From assembly GCF_000264295.1 (NCBI RefSeq), contig NZ_AJXT01000024.1:1-64000 (forward strand): 64,000 nt of DNA, read 5' to 3'. The position numbers and the translations under genes are program-made. How positions within the stretch are numbered: position 1 is the first letter of the stretch; every line of letters begins with the position of its first letter. The notes under the pieces were generated by a model that saw only the letters and a program-made list of their open reading frames with translations, was not told the DNA's origin and did no database searches. Positions 7,116 to 15,777 of this stretch are shown piece by piece. Source of the stretch: Rhodanobacter spathiphylli B39 (GTDB lineage: Bacteria > Pseudomonadota > Gammaproteobacteria > Xanthomonadales > Rhodanobacteraceae).

Positions 7116-8324
7116 ATGCGTCGCGTCGTCGTGACCGGCATGGGCATCGTGTCCTGCCTGGGCAATGATCTGCAAACCGTGACCAGCGCCTTGCGCGATG
7201 GCCGCAGCGGCATCCGCGCGATGCCCGAGTACGCCGAGCTGGGCTTGCGCAGCCACGTGGCCGGCGTGCCGAACATCGATCTCGACGCGGTGATCGATCG
7301 CAAGCTGAAGCGCTTCATGGGCGACGCCGCGGCGTTCGCCTATGTGTCGATGCGTTCGGCAATGGAAGATGCCGGACTGGACGCGGACCAGGTGCGCGAC
7401 CCGCGCATCGGCGCGATCGCCGGTTCCGGCGGCGGCTCGCCGCGCTGGCAGATCGAAACCGCCGACCTGCTGCGCAACAAGGGCGTGCGCAAGATCGGCC
7501 CGTACATGGTGCCGCGCACGATGTGCTCGACGGTGTCGGCCACGCTGGCCACCACCTTCGGCATCCAGGGCCTGAGCTATTCGATCTCCGCCGCCTGCGC
7601 CACCTCGGCGCACTGCATCGGCGCGGCCGCCGACCTGATCCGCCACGGCGCGCAGGACGTGATGTTCGCCGGTGGCGGCGAAGAGGAACACTGGGGCATG
7701 ACCTCGCAGTTCGACGCGATGGGCGCGCTGTCCAGCCATCACAACGACACGCCGGTCAGCGCCTCGCGCCCCTACGACACCAGCCGCGACGGCTTCGTCA
7801 TCGCCAGCGGCGGCGGCATGCTGGTGCTGGAGGAATACGAACACGCCAGGGCGCGTGGCGCGCGCATCCATGCCGAGCTGGTCGGCTACGGTGTCACCTC
7901 CGACGGTGCCGAGATGGTCGCGCCGTCGGGCGAGGGCGCGGTGCGCTGCATGAAGATGGCGCTGGCCAACGTCAAGGCGCCGATCGACTACCTCAACACC
8001 CACGGCACCGCCACGCCACTGGGCGACATCGTGGAGTTGAACGCGGTGCGCGAAGCGTTCGGCGACGCGGTGCCGCCGCTGTCCTCGACCAAGGCACTGA
8101 CCGGCCACTCGCTGGGCGCCGCCAGCGTGCACGAGGCGATCTACAGCCTGCTGATGCTCAACGGCGGTTTCATGGCGGGCTCCGCCCACATCAGCGACCT
8201 CGATCCGGCAGCCGCAAGCTTCCCGATCGTGCGCGAAAGCCGGGAAGCGAAGCTGGCCACGGTGATGTCGAACAGCTTCGGCTTCGGCGGCACCAATGGC
8301 ACCCTGGTGTTTGCCAGGGTCTGA
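7116..8324 (+). CDS. fabB: 3-oxoacyl-ACP synthase I FabB
   Basis: FabB elongates acyl-ACPs and is essential for elongating the cis-3 product of FabA. The 402-residue protein has the Cys-His-His triad C161 (SAACATSAH), H296 ([11 protein letters not shown]) and H331 (TGHSLGAAS), with K326 before the last His. The C-terminal [14 protein letters not shown] is typical. It starts one base after fabA ends, the classical fabAB pair, and is followed by a hairpin at 8338-8360. Confidence 0.96.
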   Translation: MRRVVVTGMGIVSCLGNDLQTVTSALRDGRSGIRAMPEYAELGLRSHVAGVPNIDLDAVIDRKLKRFMGDAAAFAYVSMRSAMEDAGLDADQVRDPRIGAIAGSGGGSPRWQIETADLLRNKGVRKIGPYMVPRTMCSTVSATLATTFGIQGLSYSISAACATSAHCIGAAADLIRHGAQDVMFAGGGEEEHWGMTSQFDAMGALSSHHNDTPVSASRPYDTSRDGFVIASGGGMLVLEEYEHARARGARIHAELVGYGVTSDGAEMVAPSGEGAVRCMKMALANVKAPIDYLNTHGTATPLGDIVELNAVREAFGDAVPPLSSTKALTGHSLGAASVHEAIYSLLMLNGGFMAGSAHISDLDPAAASFPIVRESREAKLATVMSNSFGFGGTNGTLVFARV

Positions 8325-8337
8325 GCCCGCGCGTCCT

Positions 8338-8360
8338 GCGGCTGCCCTCGCGGCAGCCGC
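8338..8360 (+). terminator. Hairpin after fabB
   Basis: A 9-bp stem (GCGGCTGCC with GGCAGCCGC) has a 5-nt loop and is followed by TCCATTCTTCC, which is T-rich but not a true T-run. It is probably the end of the fabAB transcript. Confidence 0.55.
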
Positions 8361-8383
8361 TCCATTCTTCCGAGCTTCTCCGC

Positions 8384-9043
8384 ATGTCTCCCACGGCCGC
8401 GCCCGCGCTCTCGCGTGACTCCACCCTCGGCGAGGAAATCGCCAACAGCATCAGCCATGGCCTCGGCCTGCTGCTCGCCGTGGCCGGTCTGCCGATCCTG
8501 GTCATTGCCGCACTGCGCAGCGGCAGCACCACCGCGGTGGTGGCGTCGACGGTGTTCGGGGCCAGCGCGATCCTGCTGTACCTCGCGTCCACGCTGTACC
8601 ACGCGATCCCGCATCTGCGGATCAAGGAACTGCTGCAGCGCTTCGACTACGCGGCGATCTACCTGCTGATCGCGGGCACCTACACGCCGATCGCGCTGGG
8701 CGTGCTGCGTGGCGGTTGGGGCTGGTCGATGCTGGGCGTGATCTGGGGCCTGGCCCTGCTGGGCGCGATCTTCAAACTTGCCGTCGGCGCGCGTTTCCAT
8801 CGGCTGTCCACCGCGCTGTACGTCGCGATGGGCTGGGCGGCGCTGATCGCGATCCGCCCGCTATGGCTGCACATGGCGCCGGGCGGCCTGGCCTGGCTGC
8901 TGGCCGGCGGCCTGGCCTATACGCTGGGCGTGGTGTTTTTCCTGCTGCACGAACGCCTGCGCTACAGCCACTTCGTCTGGCATTTGTTCGTGCTCACCGG
9001 CACCGGCTGCCACTACTTCACGGTGTTGCGTTATACGTTTTGA
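8384..9043 (+). CDS. Hemolysin III (PAQR/YqfA) family membrane protein
   Basis: The 219-residue protein shows about seven membrane spans and the family motifs: NSISHGLGL near the N-terminus (residues 17-27), the STLYHAIPH segment in the second span, and a C-terminal HFVWHLFVLTGTGCHYF with conserved His residues that in PAQR proteins bind a metal. Bacterial members are linked to membrane lipid homeostasis, with hydrolase activity suspected; the historical hemolysin name is not evidence of toxin function. It follows the fabAB terminator and appears to be a single gene. The nearest ATG (8384) agrees with the family's N-terminus. Confidence 0.85.
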   Translation: MSPTAAPALSRDSTLGEEIANSISHGLGLLLAVAGLPILVIAALRSGSTTAVVASTVFGASAILLYLASTLYHAIPHLRIKELLQRFDYAAIYLLIAGTYTPIALGVLRGGWGWSMLGVIWGLALLGAIFKLAVGARFHRLSTALYVAMGWAALIAIRPLWLHMAPGGLAWLLAGGLAYTLGVVFFLLHERLRYSHFVWHLFVLTGTGCHYFTVLRYTF

Positions 9044-9298
9044 GCGTGGTGCAGCGTGCTGCCTGTGAACTTGCGTGCGTTGCAGGCAAGTGGACTGCGA
9101 TGCTGTGCCATTCAACGCCACTCGATGCATCGCCCAGTCCAGCCTGCCTGAGGAATCGCCTTTCGATTCACCGCCAGCGCGACGCGATGACAACGGGCAC
9201 GCCACACCAAAGATCACATGATCGCCGGCAGTCGCCCGAAGGCCCAAGGCAAGAGCATCGTGCAACCGGCGTTGACGAGAAGCTTTCCGCGAAGGCTG

Positions 9299-9793
9299 CT
9301 ATGGAGCTGGCGTGGGCGCGAACTTCTTGATGAGATTGAAGAGCTCGCCGCCGTCAGGGACCAGATAGGTCCCGTATACCCATCCTTTCGTCACGCCACT
9401 CATGCAGTAAAAAACTGTGCCGTCATTGCTGCTCTCCTCGAGGTAGCCACCTAGCACCCGGTCTTTGAGTTGTATGCGAAGTATGGCGGCCCTAGTGACT
9501 TCAGGATGCTCAGGGTTATGGCCTGACAGATGCGAGAACGCCTTGGAAAAGGCCGCAATGCTCTGCCTGTCCTTGATAAGGACTGTCTGGTTGACAAGAG
9601 TTGGGTATCCGGCTCGGGCTGGCTCGACGCTTATGGACAGAATCTGTTGGCTCGAAAAGTTTCTCAGAATTGCTCGATCTTGGCGCGACGTGGGATCGAT
9701 ATAACGATATAGAAAAGTGCCAAGCCAAACGGTCGCGAATGCATACGCCAAATACCGTATCCATCTGGGCTGTTCTTTCTGATCAGGTGCCAC
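9299..9793 (-). CDS. Hypothetical membrane-anchored protein
   Basis: The product is not recognised. I place the start at GTG 9793 because GGAGG lies six bases upstream, whereas longer frames lack a ribosome site. The resulting 164-residue protein has one membrane helix near residues 12-28 (YLAYAFATVWLGTFLY), then a soluble domain of about 130 residues with alternating strand and helix character ending in a Pro/Ala tail. The topology suggests an N-in anchored periplasmic domain. Its DNA is clearly less GC-rich than the neighbouring genes, hinting at separate ancestry. No operon partner: a 255-base gap lies on one side and about 180 bases separate it from ubiV. Confidence 0.6.
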   Translation of the reverse strand: MAPDQKEQPRWIRYLAYAFATVWLGTFLYRYIDPTSRQDRAILRNFSSQQILSISVEPARAGYPTLVNQTVLIKDRQSIAAFSKAFSHLSGHNPEHPEVTRAAILRIQLKDRVLGGYLEESSNDGTVFYCMSGVTKGWVYGTYLVPDGGELFNLIKKFAPTPAP

Positions 9794-9972
9794 GTTCCCC
9801 TCCAACGTCGCTGCAGGAAAAGCCAAGCCGCAGCCTATCATCCGGCAAGCCTGCGGACTGTGGCGGTTGGGAGTACGGCCGTGGGATACCGGCACCACGA
9901 CCCGCAACAAAGAAGGATGGCCGCGATGTCTGTTGGGACAGCTGCCGGTGCCACGCGTCGGCTTCGCTGGGC

Positions 9973-10851
9973 TTATGCCTCAGCCACCGGCCGCATGCCC
10001 GGCTCGCCGTGCCAATAGCCGTTGCGGGCGCCGATCCGCGGCGGTGCTACCGGGGAGTGGCGGGCCAGGTCGAAGTGCGCCATCACTTCGGCCATGCCGT
10101 CGACCTGGGGATACAAGCGCAGCACGTCGACGCCCAGTTCGCGCAAGGCGGGCAGTTCGGGGCCGAGGTCGGTGATTTCCTCGCCCTGGATCTGGATGCC
10201 GTTGATGCGCAGGAAGGGGCGGCCTTCGCGGGTGGCCAATGGCATGCCGTCGGGGTAGTCGATGCAGCGGAAGCCGCACTGGTCCTTGGCCACGTCCAGC
10301 GCGCGGGCGGTGAAGCAGCGGGCGGAGAAGGCCAGCGGCAGGCGGCCGAAGGCGATCACCTCCAGCTCGGGCATGGGCCGGTCCTCGGCCTGCATCGCCT
10401 CGCGCAGTTCGCGCAGCAGCTGGTGGCCCTGCTCGACGCCTGGTACCCAGCGGCGCAGGCCGTCGGTCATCAGCATCGCCAGGGCGTGGTGGTTGTAGAC
10501 GTTGAGGGTGGGGCCGGCGACGAAGGGCACGCCGCGTTCGCGGCACAGCTGCACGGCGGAAAGATCGTTCGCCTCGATCCAGCAGTCGCCGTGGTCGACC
10601 AGCCGTTGCAGCACGCCCAGCTCGGATTCGGCCTCGATCAGCGCCAGCGACGACAGCACGACCTGCTTGCCGCTGCGGGCCAGTTCGGCGGCCAGCGCGA
10701 TCCAGTCGCGCGTGCCAAGTTCGCGGCGCTTGCTGCACACCGTCTCGCCCAGGTAGATGATGTCCAGCGGCCACTCCACCGCCTCGCGGTAGAACGCCAG
10801 GGTCTGTTCGCGGGGCCAGAAATACTGCAGCGGGCCGAGGCTCAGTTTCAT
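9973..10851 (-). CDS. ubiV: O2-independent ubiquinone hydroxylation protein UbiV
   Basis: UbiV is a U32-family protein that forms a complex with UbiU, binds [4Fe-4S] and is needed for hydroxylation of ubiquinone precursors without O2. Started at ATG 10851 (MKLSLGP, as in E. coli YhbV), the 292-residue protein places cysteines at 39 (ETVCSKRR), 179, 192 and 196 (ARCFTAR...CGFRC), against 39, 176, 193 and 197 in E. coli. ATG 10860 is an alternative three codons longer. It lies just after ubiU on the same strand, so the two form a ubiUV operon under the box at 11923. It is often misannotated as a peptidase. Confidence 0.93.
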   Translation of the reverse strand: MKLSLGPLQYFWPREQTLAFYREAVEWPLDIIYLGETVCSKRRELGTRDWIALAAELARSGKQVVLSSLALIEAESELGVLQRLVDHGDCWIEANDLSAVQLCRERGVPFVAGPTLNVYNHHALAMLMTDGLRRWVPGVEQGHQLLRELREAMQAEDRPMPELEVIAFGRLPLAFSARCFTARALDVAKDQCGFRCIDYPDGMPLATREGRPFLRINGIQIQGEEITDLGPELPALRELGVDVLRLYPQVDGMAEVMAHFDLARHSPVAPPRIGARNGYWHGEPGMRPVAEA

Positions 10852-10864
10852 CGTGCTCATCGTT

Positions 10865-11863
10865 TCAATGCCAGGAACGGTGGTAGGGGCCAAGCGTGGT
10901 CTGGTGGCCCTCGGCGTGTTTCGACAGCGACGACTGCCAGCCCGGCTGCAACTGCCAGGACTCCGGCGCATGGCGGTAGCGGTCCAGTGCGTCGCGCCAG
11001 GTGCGGGTGACCGAGGCGACGTAGGCAACGCCGCGCTGGCGGCCTTCGATCTTCAACGCGGCCACGCCCGCTTTGGCCAGGCGGGGCAGCAGCTCCAGCG
11101 TGTTGAGGCTGGTCGGCTCCTCCAGCGCATGGAAGGTCTCGCCGCCTACCTCGAAGCGTCCCTTGCACACGGTGGGATAGCCGGCCGGTTCGGCGGGCTC
11201 GAACTTGTCCATCAGCACCTGGTTCAGGCGCACGCTGCGGCGACCGTCGCCGTGTTCCTCCCAGCGCACGAAGCTGGCAGGCGAGCATACGCCGTGGCGA
11301 TTCGGCGAGGCGCCGGTGACGTAGCTGGAAAGCTGGCAGCGGCCTTCGACCATGATGCACAGGCTGCCGAACGCGAACACTTCGATGGGCACCGGCGAGC
11401 CTTCGCACAGTCGCTCGACCTGCTGGATCGACAGCACCCGCGGCAGCACCGCGCGACTGATGCCGAAGCGCTCGTGGGCGTAGCGCAGCGCCGGCGCGGT
11501 GGTGGCCGAACCCTGCACCGACAGGTGCCGCGCCATCGCCGGGCAGGTGCGCGTGGCGTAATCGAGCACCGCCATCTCCGCCGCGATGATCGCGTCGCAG
11601 CCGAACTCGGCGGCCTTGTCCACGGCGCGGTACCACGTCGCCAGGCGCGCGCTGTCGGGGTAGGTGTTCAATGCCAGGTAGACCTTGCGCTTGCGCTGGT
11701 GCGCGTAGGCGATGCCGTCGCGCAGCTCCGCGTCGCTGAAATTCAGGCCGGGGAAGGCGCGGGCGTTGGTCTGGTCGCGGAAGCCCGCGTAGACCGCATC
11801 GGCACCGGCGTCGATCGCCGCTTGCAGCGCCGGCAGGTTGCCGGCAGGACAGACCAGTTGCAT
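10865..11863 (-). CDS. ubiU: O2-independent ubiquinone hydroxylation protein UbiU
   Basis: UbiU is the U32-family partner of UbiV. I set the start at ATG 11863 (MQLVCPAGN), although the frame is open to 11929. The first ATG lies inside the FNR box and a class II transcript would begin near 11888, so upstream starts are not transcribed; GAGGTG precedes 11863. With this start the protein is 332 residues (E. coli 331) and its cluster cysteines are C169, C176, C193 and C233, against 169, 176, 193 and 232 in E. coli. EVFAFGSLCIMVEGRC and EEPTSLNTLELLP are near-identical to the E. coli protein. Divergent from a cytochrome b561 gene with its own box. Confidence 0.94.
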   Translation of the reverse strand: MQLVCPAGNLPALQAAIDAGADAVYAGFRDQTNARAFPGLNFSDAELRDGIAYAHQRKRKVYLALNTYPDSARLATWYRAVDKAAEFGCDAIIAAEMAVLDYATRTCPAMARHLSVQGSATTAPALRYAHERFGISRAVLPRVLSIQQVERLCEGSPVPIEVFAFGSLCIMVEGRCQLSSYVTGASPNRHGVCSPASFVRWEEHGDGRRSVRLNQVLMDKFEPAEPAGYPTVCKGRFEVGGETFHALEEPTSLNTLELLPRLAKAGVAALKIEGRQRGVAYVASVTRTWRDALDRYRHAPESWQLQPGWQSSLSKHAEGHQTTLGPYHRSWH

Positions 11864-11922
11864 GTGCACCTCGAAGCCAGGAAGTTCGCGGCGCATCGTG
11901 GCGGCTGATCCGGCGAGCTGCG

Positions 11923-11936
11923 TTGACATGGGTCAG
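11923..11936 (-). promoter_or_regulatory. FNR/ANR-type box for ubiUV
   Basis: On the plus strand it reads TTGACATGGGTCAG. Its centre at 11929.5 predicts a leftward class II start near 11888, 25 bases before the ubiU ATG chosen here. E. coli ubiUV is a known FNR target, so the site agrees with the family. Confidence 0.75.
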
Positions 11937-12001
11937 GTCGGAGCGGTTCCGTGCGGATGCGGGGAAAATCGGCGGATGCGCCGAAGTCCCCGGAAGGGAA
12001 C

Positions 12002-12015
12002 TTGACCGAGGTCAA
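12002..12015 (+). promoter_or_regulatory. FNR/ANR-type box for cytochrome b561 gene
   Basis: TTGACCGAGGTCAA has perfect half-sites. The centre at 12008.5 predicts transcription start near 12050, about 63 bases before ATG 12113. It lies 79 bases (centre to centre) from the ubiU box, making a divergent pair of sites. Confidence 0.7.
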
Positions 12016-12112
12016 TCCCGGGCGCGCCGGTGCGGTCCATGCTGTGCCCGGCTTTGCACGACTCGTGTCGATGCCCGGCCATCTGTTCCGAATGCCGACG
12101 GCGAAACTTCCC

Positions 12113-12670
12113 ATGAATCCGATGAACACCACCGACCGTTATCACCCGCTGTCGATCGGCATGCACTGGCTGATGCTGGCGCTGCTGGTCGCGGTGTACG
12201 CCTGCATCGAGCTGCACGAACTGGCGCCGCGCGGCAGCAGCCTGCGCGCCGGCCTGAAGACCTGGCATTTCATGCTGGGGCTCGGCGTGTTCGCGCTGGT
12301 CTTCCTGCGCCTGGCGATTCGCCTGACGACGCCGGCGCCGCGCCGTGATGCAAGCCTTCCGGCCTGGCAGCATCACCTGGCCGGGATCATGCACCTGCTG
12401 CTGTATGCGTTCCTGGTCGTGATGCCGGCGCTGGGCTGGCTGACCCTGAGTGCGGGCGGCAAGGTGATCCCGTTCTTCGGCCTGGAGCTGCCGGCGCTGA
12501 TCGCGCCAGACGAACTGCTCGGCGAGCGGCTGGAGGACCTGCACGGCACCATCGGCACGATCGGCTACTACCTGGTGGGCCTGCACGCGGCCGCGGCGCT
12601 GTATCACCACTACTTCATGCATGACGACACCTTGCGCCGGATGCTGCCGCGCCGCGGCAACGGCAACTGA
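12113..12670 (+). CDS. Cytochrome b561 (CybB-like) membrane protein
   Basis: The 185-residue protein has four predicted membrane helices and the His pattern of the bacterial cytochrome b561 family: HPLSIGMHWLMLALL (about 9-23), TWHFMLGLGVFALVFLR, HHLAGIMHLLLYAFLVVMPALGW and DLHGTIGTIGYYLVGLHAAAALYHHY. These would bind two hemes b and pass electrons between quinol and a partner, although E. coli CybB was also linked to superoxide-quinone chemistry. Starts at 12092, 12113 and 12122 are possible; 12113 and 12122 fit family N-termini. It is divergently placed from ubiU and has its own FNR/ANR box, suggesting a role in anaerobic quinol electron flow. Confidence 0.85.
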   Translation: MNPMNTTDRYHPLSIGMHWLMLALLVAVYACIELHELAPRGSSLRAGLKTWHFMLGLGVFALVFLRLAIRLTTPAPRRDASLPAWQHHLAGIMHLLLYAFLVVMPALGWLTLSAGGKVIPFFGLELPALIAPDELLGERLEDLHGTIGTIGYYLVGLHAAAALYHHYFMHDDTLRRMLPRRGNGN

Positions 12671-12780
12671 GAGGTTGCGAGTTCAACCTCTCAGGTCGGC
12701 CAGGCACGGCCGACCGCGGATCGGGCACGTCAGTGCCTGATTCGCGTGAGCGAGTCCGGGCGTGTACCGGGCTCGCGATA

Positions 12781-12809
12781 GAAGAAAACCACAGGAAGTG
12801 GTTTTCTTC
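12781..12809. terminator. Hairpin terminator after cytochrome b561 gene
   Basis: GAAGAAAACCAC and GTGGTTTTCTTC form a perfect 12-bp stem with the 5-nt loop AGGAA. The TTTTCTTC arm supplies the U-rich tail. It separates the cytochrome gene from the boxed periplasmic protein gene. Confidence 0.75.
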
Positions 12810-12857
12810 ACAGGCTCCGAGCTGCGGCAGCCGGCCGCAGCGATGACGGTCGCGCGG

Positions 12858-12871
12858 TTGACGTGGGTCAG
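12858..12871 (+). promoter_or_regulatory. FNR/ANR-type box
   Basis: TTGACGTGGGTCAG, centre 12864.5. Class II spacing predicts a start near 12906, 37 bases before the ATG of the small periplasmic protein gene. Confidence 0.65.
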
Positions 12872-12942
12872 TCGCGCAGCGGCGGGCCCGCGCTAGCATC
12901 CTTCCATCCGCGGCATGCACGCCGCCTGCTGGAGCGCTCCCC

Positions 12943-13437
12943 ATGACATCCGTCCCCACTCTCGTCGCCCTGGCCTGCGGCCTGGGCCTGGCCGTTTCGG
13001 TGCAGGCCGCACCACCACAGACGCATGCGGATCACGCCGCCCATCATGCTGCCAAGGTGAGCGTGCCCGCGCAGCGCTGGGAGCCGGACGCGTCCCTGCG
13101 CGAGGGCATGCGTCGTGTGCATGTCGCGGTGGACCAGCTGCGTCATTACGAGATGGGTCACATGAGCGCGCCGATGGCGGTCGACCGCGCGGCCGAAGTG
13201 GAGGATGCGGTGGGCTTCATGTTCGCCCACTGCAAACTGGCCGCCGAACCGGATGCGGCCCTGCACGGCATCCTGGCACCGCTGCTCGGTGCGGCGCAGT
13301 CGCTGCAGGCCAACCCGGGCAACGTCAAGGCGGTGGCCGCGATGCGCGAGGCGATCGCGCACTATCCGCACTACTTCAATGATCCGGGCTGGGACCAGCC
13401 GGCGCCGGCGATGCACGAGATGCATGACGAGCCGTAA
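12943..13437 (+). CDS. Small periplasmic His/Met-rich protein, anaerobically controlled
   Basis: The 164-residue protein has a signal peptide cut after VQA (about residue 23). The mature part opens with a His-rich stretch (THADHAAHHAAK) and is otherwise helical, with a single Cys in MFAHCKLAAEP and a His/Met-rich tail (HYPHYFNDPGW, MHEMHDEP). The layout recalls small periplasmic helical-bundle metal- or heme-binding proteins, but there is no CxxCH heme motif and I recognise no named family. The box at 12858 places it in the anaerobic regulon. It converges on ubiD, from which it is separated by an inverted repeat. Confidence 0.65.
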   Translation: MTSVPTLVALACGLGLAVSVQAAPPQTHADHAAHHAAKVSVPAQRWEPDASLREGMRRVHVAVDQLRHYEMGHMSAPMAVDRAAEVEDAVGFMFAHCKLAAEPDAALHGILAPLLGAAQSLQANPGNVKAVAAMREAIAHYPHYFNDPGWDQPAPAMHEMHDEP

Positions 13438-13501
13438 GAGCGCACCCTGTGCGCGAGGTCTGGCGACACGTGACGGAGTGCATCGCGCACGGGGTGCGCT
13501 C
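13438..13501. terminator. Inverted repeat between convergent genes
   Basis: Two 18-nt arms (13438-13455 and 13484-13501) pair with one G-U wobble around a 28-nt loop. They fill the gap between the stop of the periplasmic protein gene and the ubiD stop. A bidirectional terminator is likely, although no T-run is present. Confidence 0.5.
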
Positions 13502-14974
13502 CTACGGGGTCGCTTGCAGGGTCGCCCATAACGCATCCACGCGCCGCTCCACCGCGGCATCCGGCACGATCGGCCGGCTCCACGCACGCGCGGTTTCGGA
13601 CGGCCATTTGCGGGTGGCGTCGATGCCGAGCTTGGAGCCCACGCCGGCCACCGGGCTGGCGAAGTCCAGGTAGTCGATCGGGGTGTTCTCCACCAGCATG
13701 GTGTCGCGCGCGGGATCGACCCGCGTGGACAGCGCCCAGATCACCGCCGACCAGTCGCGCACGTCGATGTCGTCGTCGGTGACGATCACGAACTTGGTGT
13801 AGGTGAACTGGCGCAGGTACGACCACACCGCCATCATGATGCGCCGCGCATGGCCGGCGTACTGCTTGCGGATGCTGACCACGGCGATGCGGTACGAGCA
13901 CGCTTCCGGCGGCAGGAAGAAGTCGATGATCTCGGGAAACACCTTCTGCAGGATCGGCACGAAGATGTCGTTCAGCGCCATCGACAGCACCGACGGCTCG
14001 TCGTGCGGCGCGCGGCCCATGTAGCTGCCGTGGTAGATCGCGTCGCGGCGCAGGCGCAGGCGTTCGATGGTGAAGACGGGGAAGTGATCCTGCGCGTTGT
14101 AGTAGCCGGTGTGGTCGCCGAACGGGCCTTCCAGCGCGGTGTCGCCGGGGTGGATGAAGCCTTCCAGCAGGATCTCCGCACCGGCCGGTGCATCGAGCCC
14201 GGTCAGCTCGCTGTGCCACACGCGGGTGCGCTGGCCGCGCAGCAGGCCGGCGAATTCGTATTCTGACAAGCTGTCCGGCACCGGCGCCACGGCGGCCAGC
14301 ATGGTCGCCGGATCGGCGCCGATGGCGACCAGTAGCGGGAACGGTTGCCGCGGATGCGCGGCGCGCCAGTCGGCGTAGTCCAGCGCGCCGCCGCGATGCG
14401 GCAGCCAGCGCATGATCACCCGGTTCGGACCGATCACCTGCTGGCGGTAGATCGCCACGTTCTGTCGGGGCTTGTCGGTGCCCCGGGTCACCACCAGGCC
14501 GAAGGTGACCAGCTTGCCGGCGTCGTCCGGCCAGCAGTGCTGGATCGGCAGGCGGGCCAGGTCGATCTCGTCGCCGCGCAGCGTTTCGTGTTCGAACGCC
14601 GCTTCCCGCACGCGTTGCGGCGCGACGTGGGCCAGTTGTGCCAGCTCCGGCCAGGTGGCCAGCGCCTGGCGCAGGCTGGACGGCCAGCGCGGTTCCTTGA
14701 TCGCGGCAAGCAGCTGGCCCAATTCGCGCAGCGAGGCCAGCGGCCGCCCGGCCAGTGCCAGCTCGATGCGGCGACGATGGCCGAACAGGTTGCCCAGCAA
14801 CGCGTGCCGACTGTCGCCGGGATGTTCCATCAGCAACGCGGGACCCGCCTCGCGCAGCGCGCGCAGGCTCAGCGCGGTGGATTCGAGATGTATGTCCACG
14901 GGTGCGCTGACGCGCTGCAATTGCCGCTCGCGCTCCAGTCGCTGCAGGAAGCTGCGCAGGTCATGGAAACTCAT
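13502..14974 (-). CDS. ubiD: 4-hydroxy-3-polyprenylbenzoate decarboxylase UbiD
   Basis: UbiD removes the carboxyl group of 4-hydroxy-3-polyprenylbenzoate using prenylated FMN made by UbiX. The reaction needs no O2, so it serves both aerobic and anaerobic ubiquinone synthesis. The 490-residue length matches E. coli (497). Family segments include the N-terminal [33 protein letters not shown] and [20 protein letters not shown]. Its ATG overlaps the stop of the tyrA-like gene by four bases, making it the last gene of a five-gene overlapping run from sirB2. ubiX is not in the window. Confidence 0.94.
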   Translation of the reverse strand: MSFHDLRSFLQRLERERQLQRVSAPVDIHLESTALSLRALREAGPALLMEHPGDSRHALLGNLFGHRRRIELALAGRPLASLRELGQLLAAIKEPRWPSSLRQALATWPELAQLAHVAPQRVREAAFEHETLRGDEIDLARLPIQHCWPDDAGKLVTFGLVVTRGTDKPRQNVAIYRQQVIGPNRVIMRWLPHRGGALDYADWRAAHPRQPFPLLVAIGADPATMLAAVAPVPDSLSEYEFAGLLRGQRTRVWHSELTGLDAPAGAEILLEGFIHPGDTALEGPFGDHTGYYNAQDHFPVFTIERLRLRRDAIYHGSYMGRAPHDEPSVLSMALNDIFVPILQKVFPEIIDFFLPPEACSYRIAVVSIRKQYAGHARRIMMAVWSYLRQFTYTKFVIVTDDDIDVRDWSAVIWALSTRVDPARDTMLVENTPIDYLDFASPVAGVGSKLGIDATRKWPSETARAWSRPIVPDAAVERRVDALWATLQATP

Positions 14975-15777
14975 GCGGACGGTTCGCCGGAGGTCGCAAT
15001 GGCGAGCTCGTCGTCATCCGTCGCGACCAGCAACTGCTGATGCACGCGTTGCAGTTCGGCCAGCAGTTCGGCGCGGGCCTCGGCGGCAAACGGGTTCTCG
15101 CGCTGGATCGCGCCGAACAGGTGGCCGGCGTCGCCGCGCACCGCGGCCAGCATGTGTTTCATGCCCTGAAACGAGGGCGGCGCGATCGGCATGCCGTCGT
15201 CCACGCCGATGTCGATCAGGCCCTTGGCGATGAAGAAGGCCAGCACGTGGGTGCGCGCCATCGCGCGGTCGTGGCTCTCCGGGTCCTGTTCGATGACTTC
15301 GCAGCCGAGCGCGGCGAACAACGCAGACGTGCGTGCGGCGGCCTGCGGATGCCGGGCGGAGGCGCAGATCACCGTGCGCCGCGGGCGCTCGTCGCGGGCC
15401 AGGCTGAGCGGGCCGAACAGCGGGTGGCTGCCGACGTGGGGAATCGCGTCACCCAGCAACTCGTCCATCGCCGCGCAGGGATGCATCTTCACGCTGCCCA
15501 CGTCGAACACGATCTGGCCGGCATGCAGCAGCGGGCGCAGCGCGAGCAGGGTGCCCCGCAGTTGCGGCACCGGCATCGCCAGCACGATCCATTGCGCGCC
15601 CTCGAGCGCGACACGCAAGGATGGCGCGGCCAGTGCGGCGGGAACCCGGGCGTGCGGATCGAACACGCGCACGTGGTGCCCCGCCTGCAGCAACAGCTGC
15701 GCAAACGCGGCGCCGAAACGGCCATGGCCCAGCAGCGCAAAGCGCACGCCCGGGGCCGGCGACGCAGCGGCGCTCAT
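14971..15777 (-). CDS. tyrA: Prephenate dehydrogenase-like protein (stand-alone TyrA)
   Basis: The 268-residue protein has an N-terminal NAD(P) fold ([12 protein letters not shown], about 13-24) and the TyrA catalytic segment [11 protein letters not shown] (about 118-128), whose His is essential in prephenate and arogenate dehydrogenases. The expected product from prephenate is 4-hydroxyphenylpyruvate. Unlike E. coli TyrA it lacks a chorismate mutase domain, and no ACT domain is evident. It overlaps its neighbours on both sides by four bases (cysteine-synthase-like gene upstream, ubiD downstream). The pairing with ubiD is unusual; see the finding on the prephenate node. Prephenate versus arogenate specificity cannot be decided by eye. 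Confidence 0.82.
   Translation of the reverse strand: MSAAASPAPGVRFALLGHGRFGAAFAQLLLQAGHHVRVFDPHARVPAALAAPSLRVALEGAQWIVLAMPVPQLRGTLLALRPLLHAGQIVFDVGSVKMHPCAAMDELLGDAIPHVGSHPLFGPLSLARDERPRRTVICASARHPQAAARTSALFAALGCEVIEQDPESHDRAMARTHVLAFFIAKGLIDIGVDDGMPIAPPSFQGMKHMLAAVRGDAGHLFGAIQRENPFAAEARAELLAELQRVHQQLLVATDDDELAIATSGEPSA

Noticed and set aside
10865..11863. Peptidase U32 (collagenase-like) annotation for UbiU and UbiV
   Set aside because: The four cluster cysteines and near-identical E. coli UbiU/UbiV segments identify O2-independent hydroxylation proteins; no protease role is supported.
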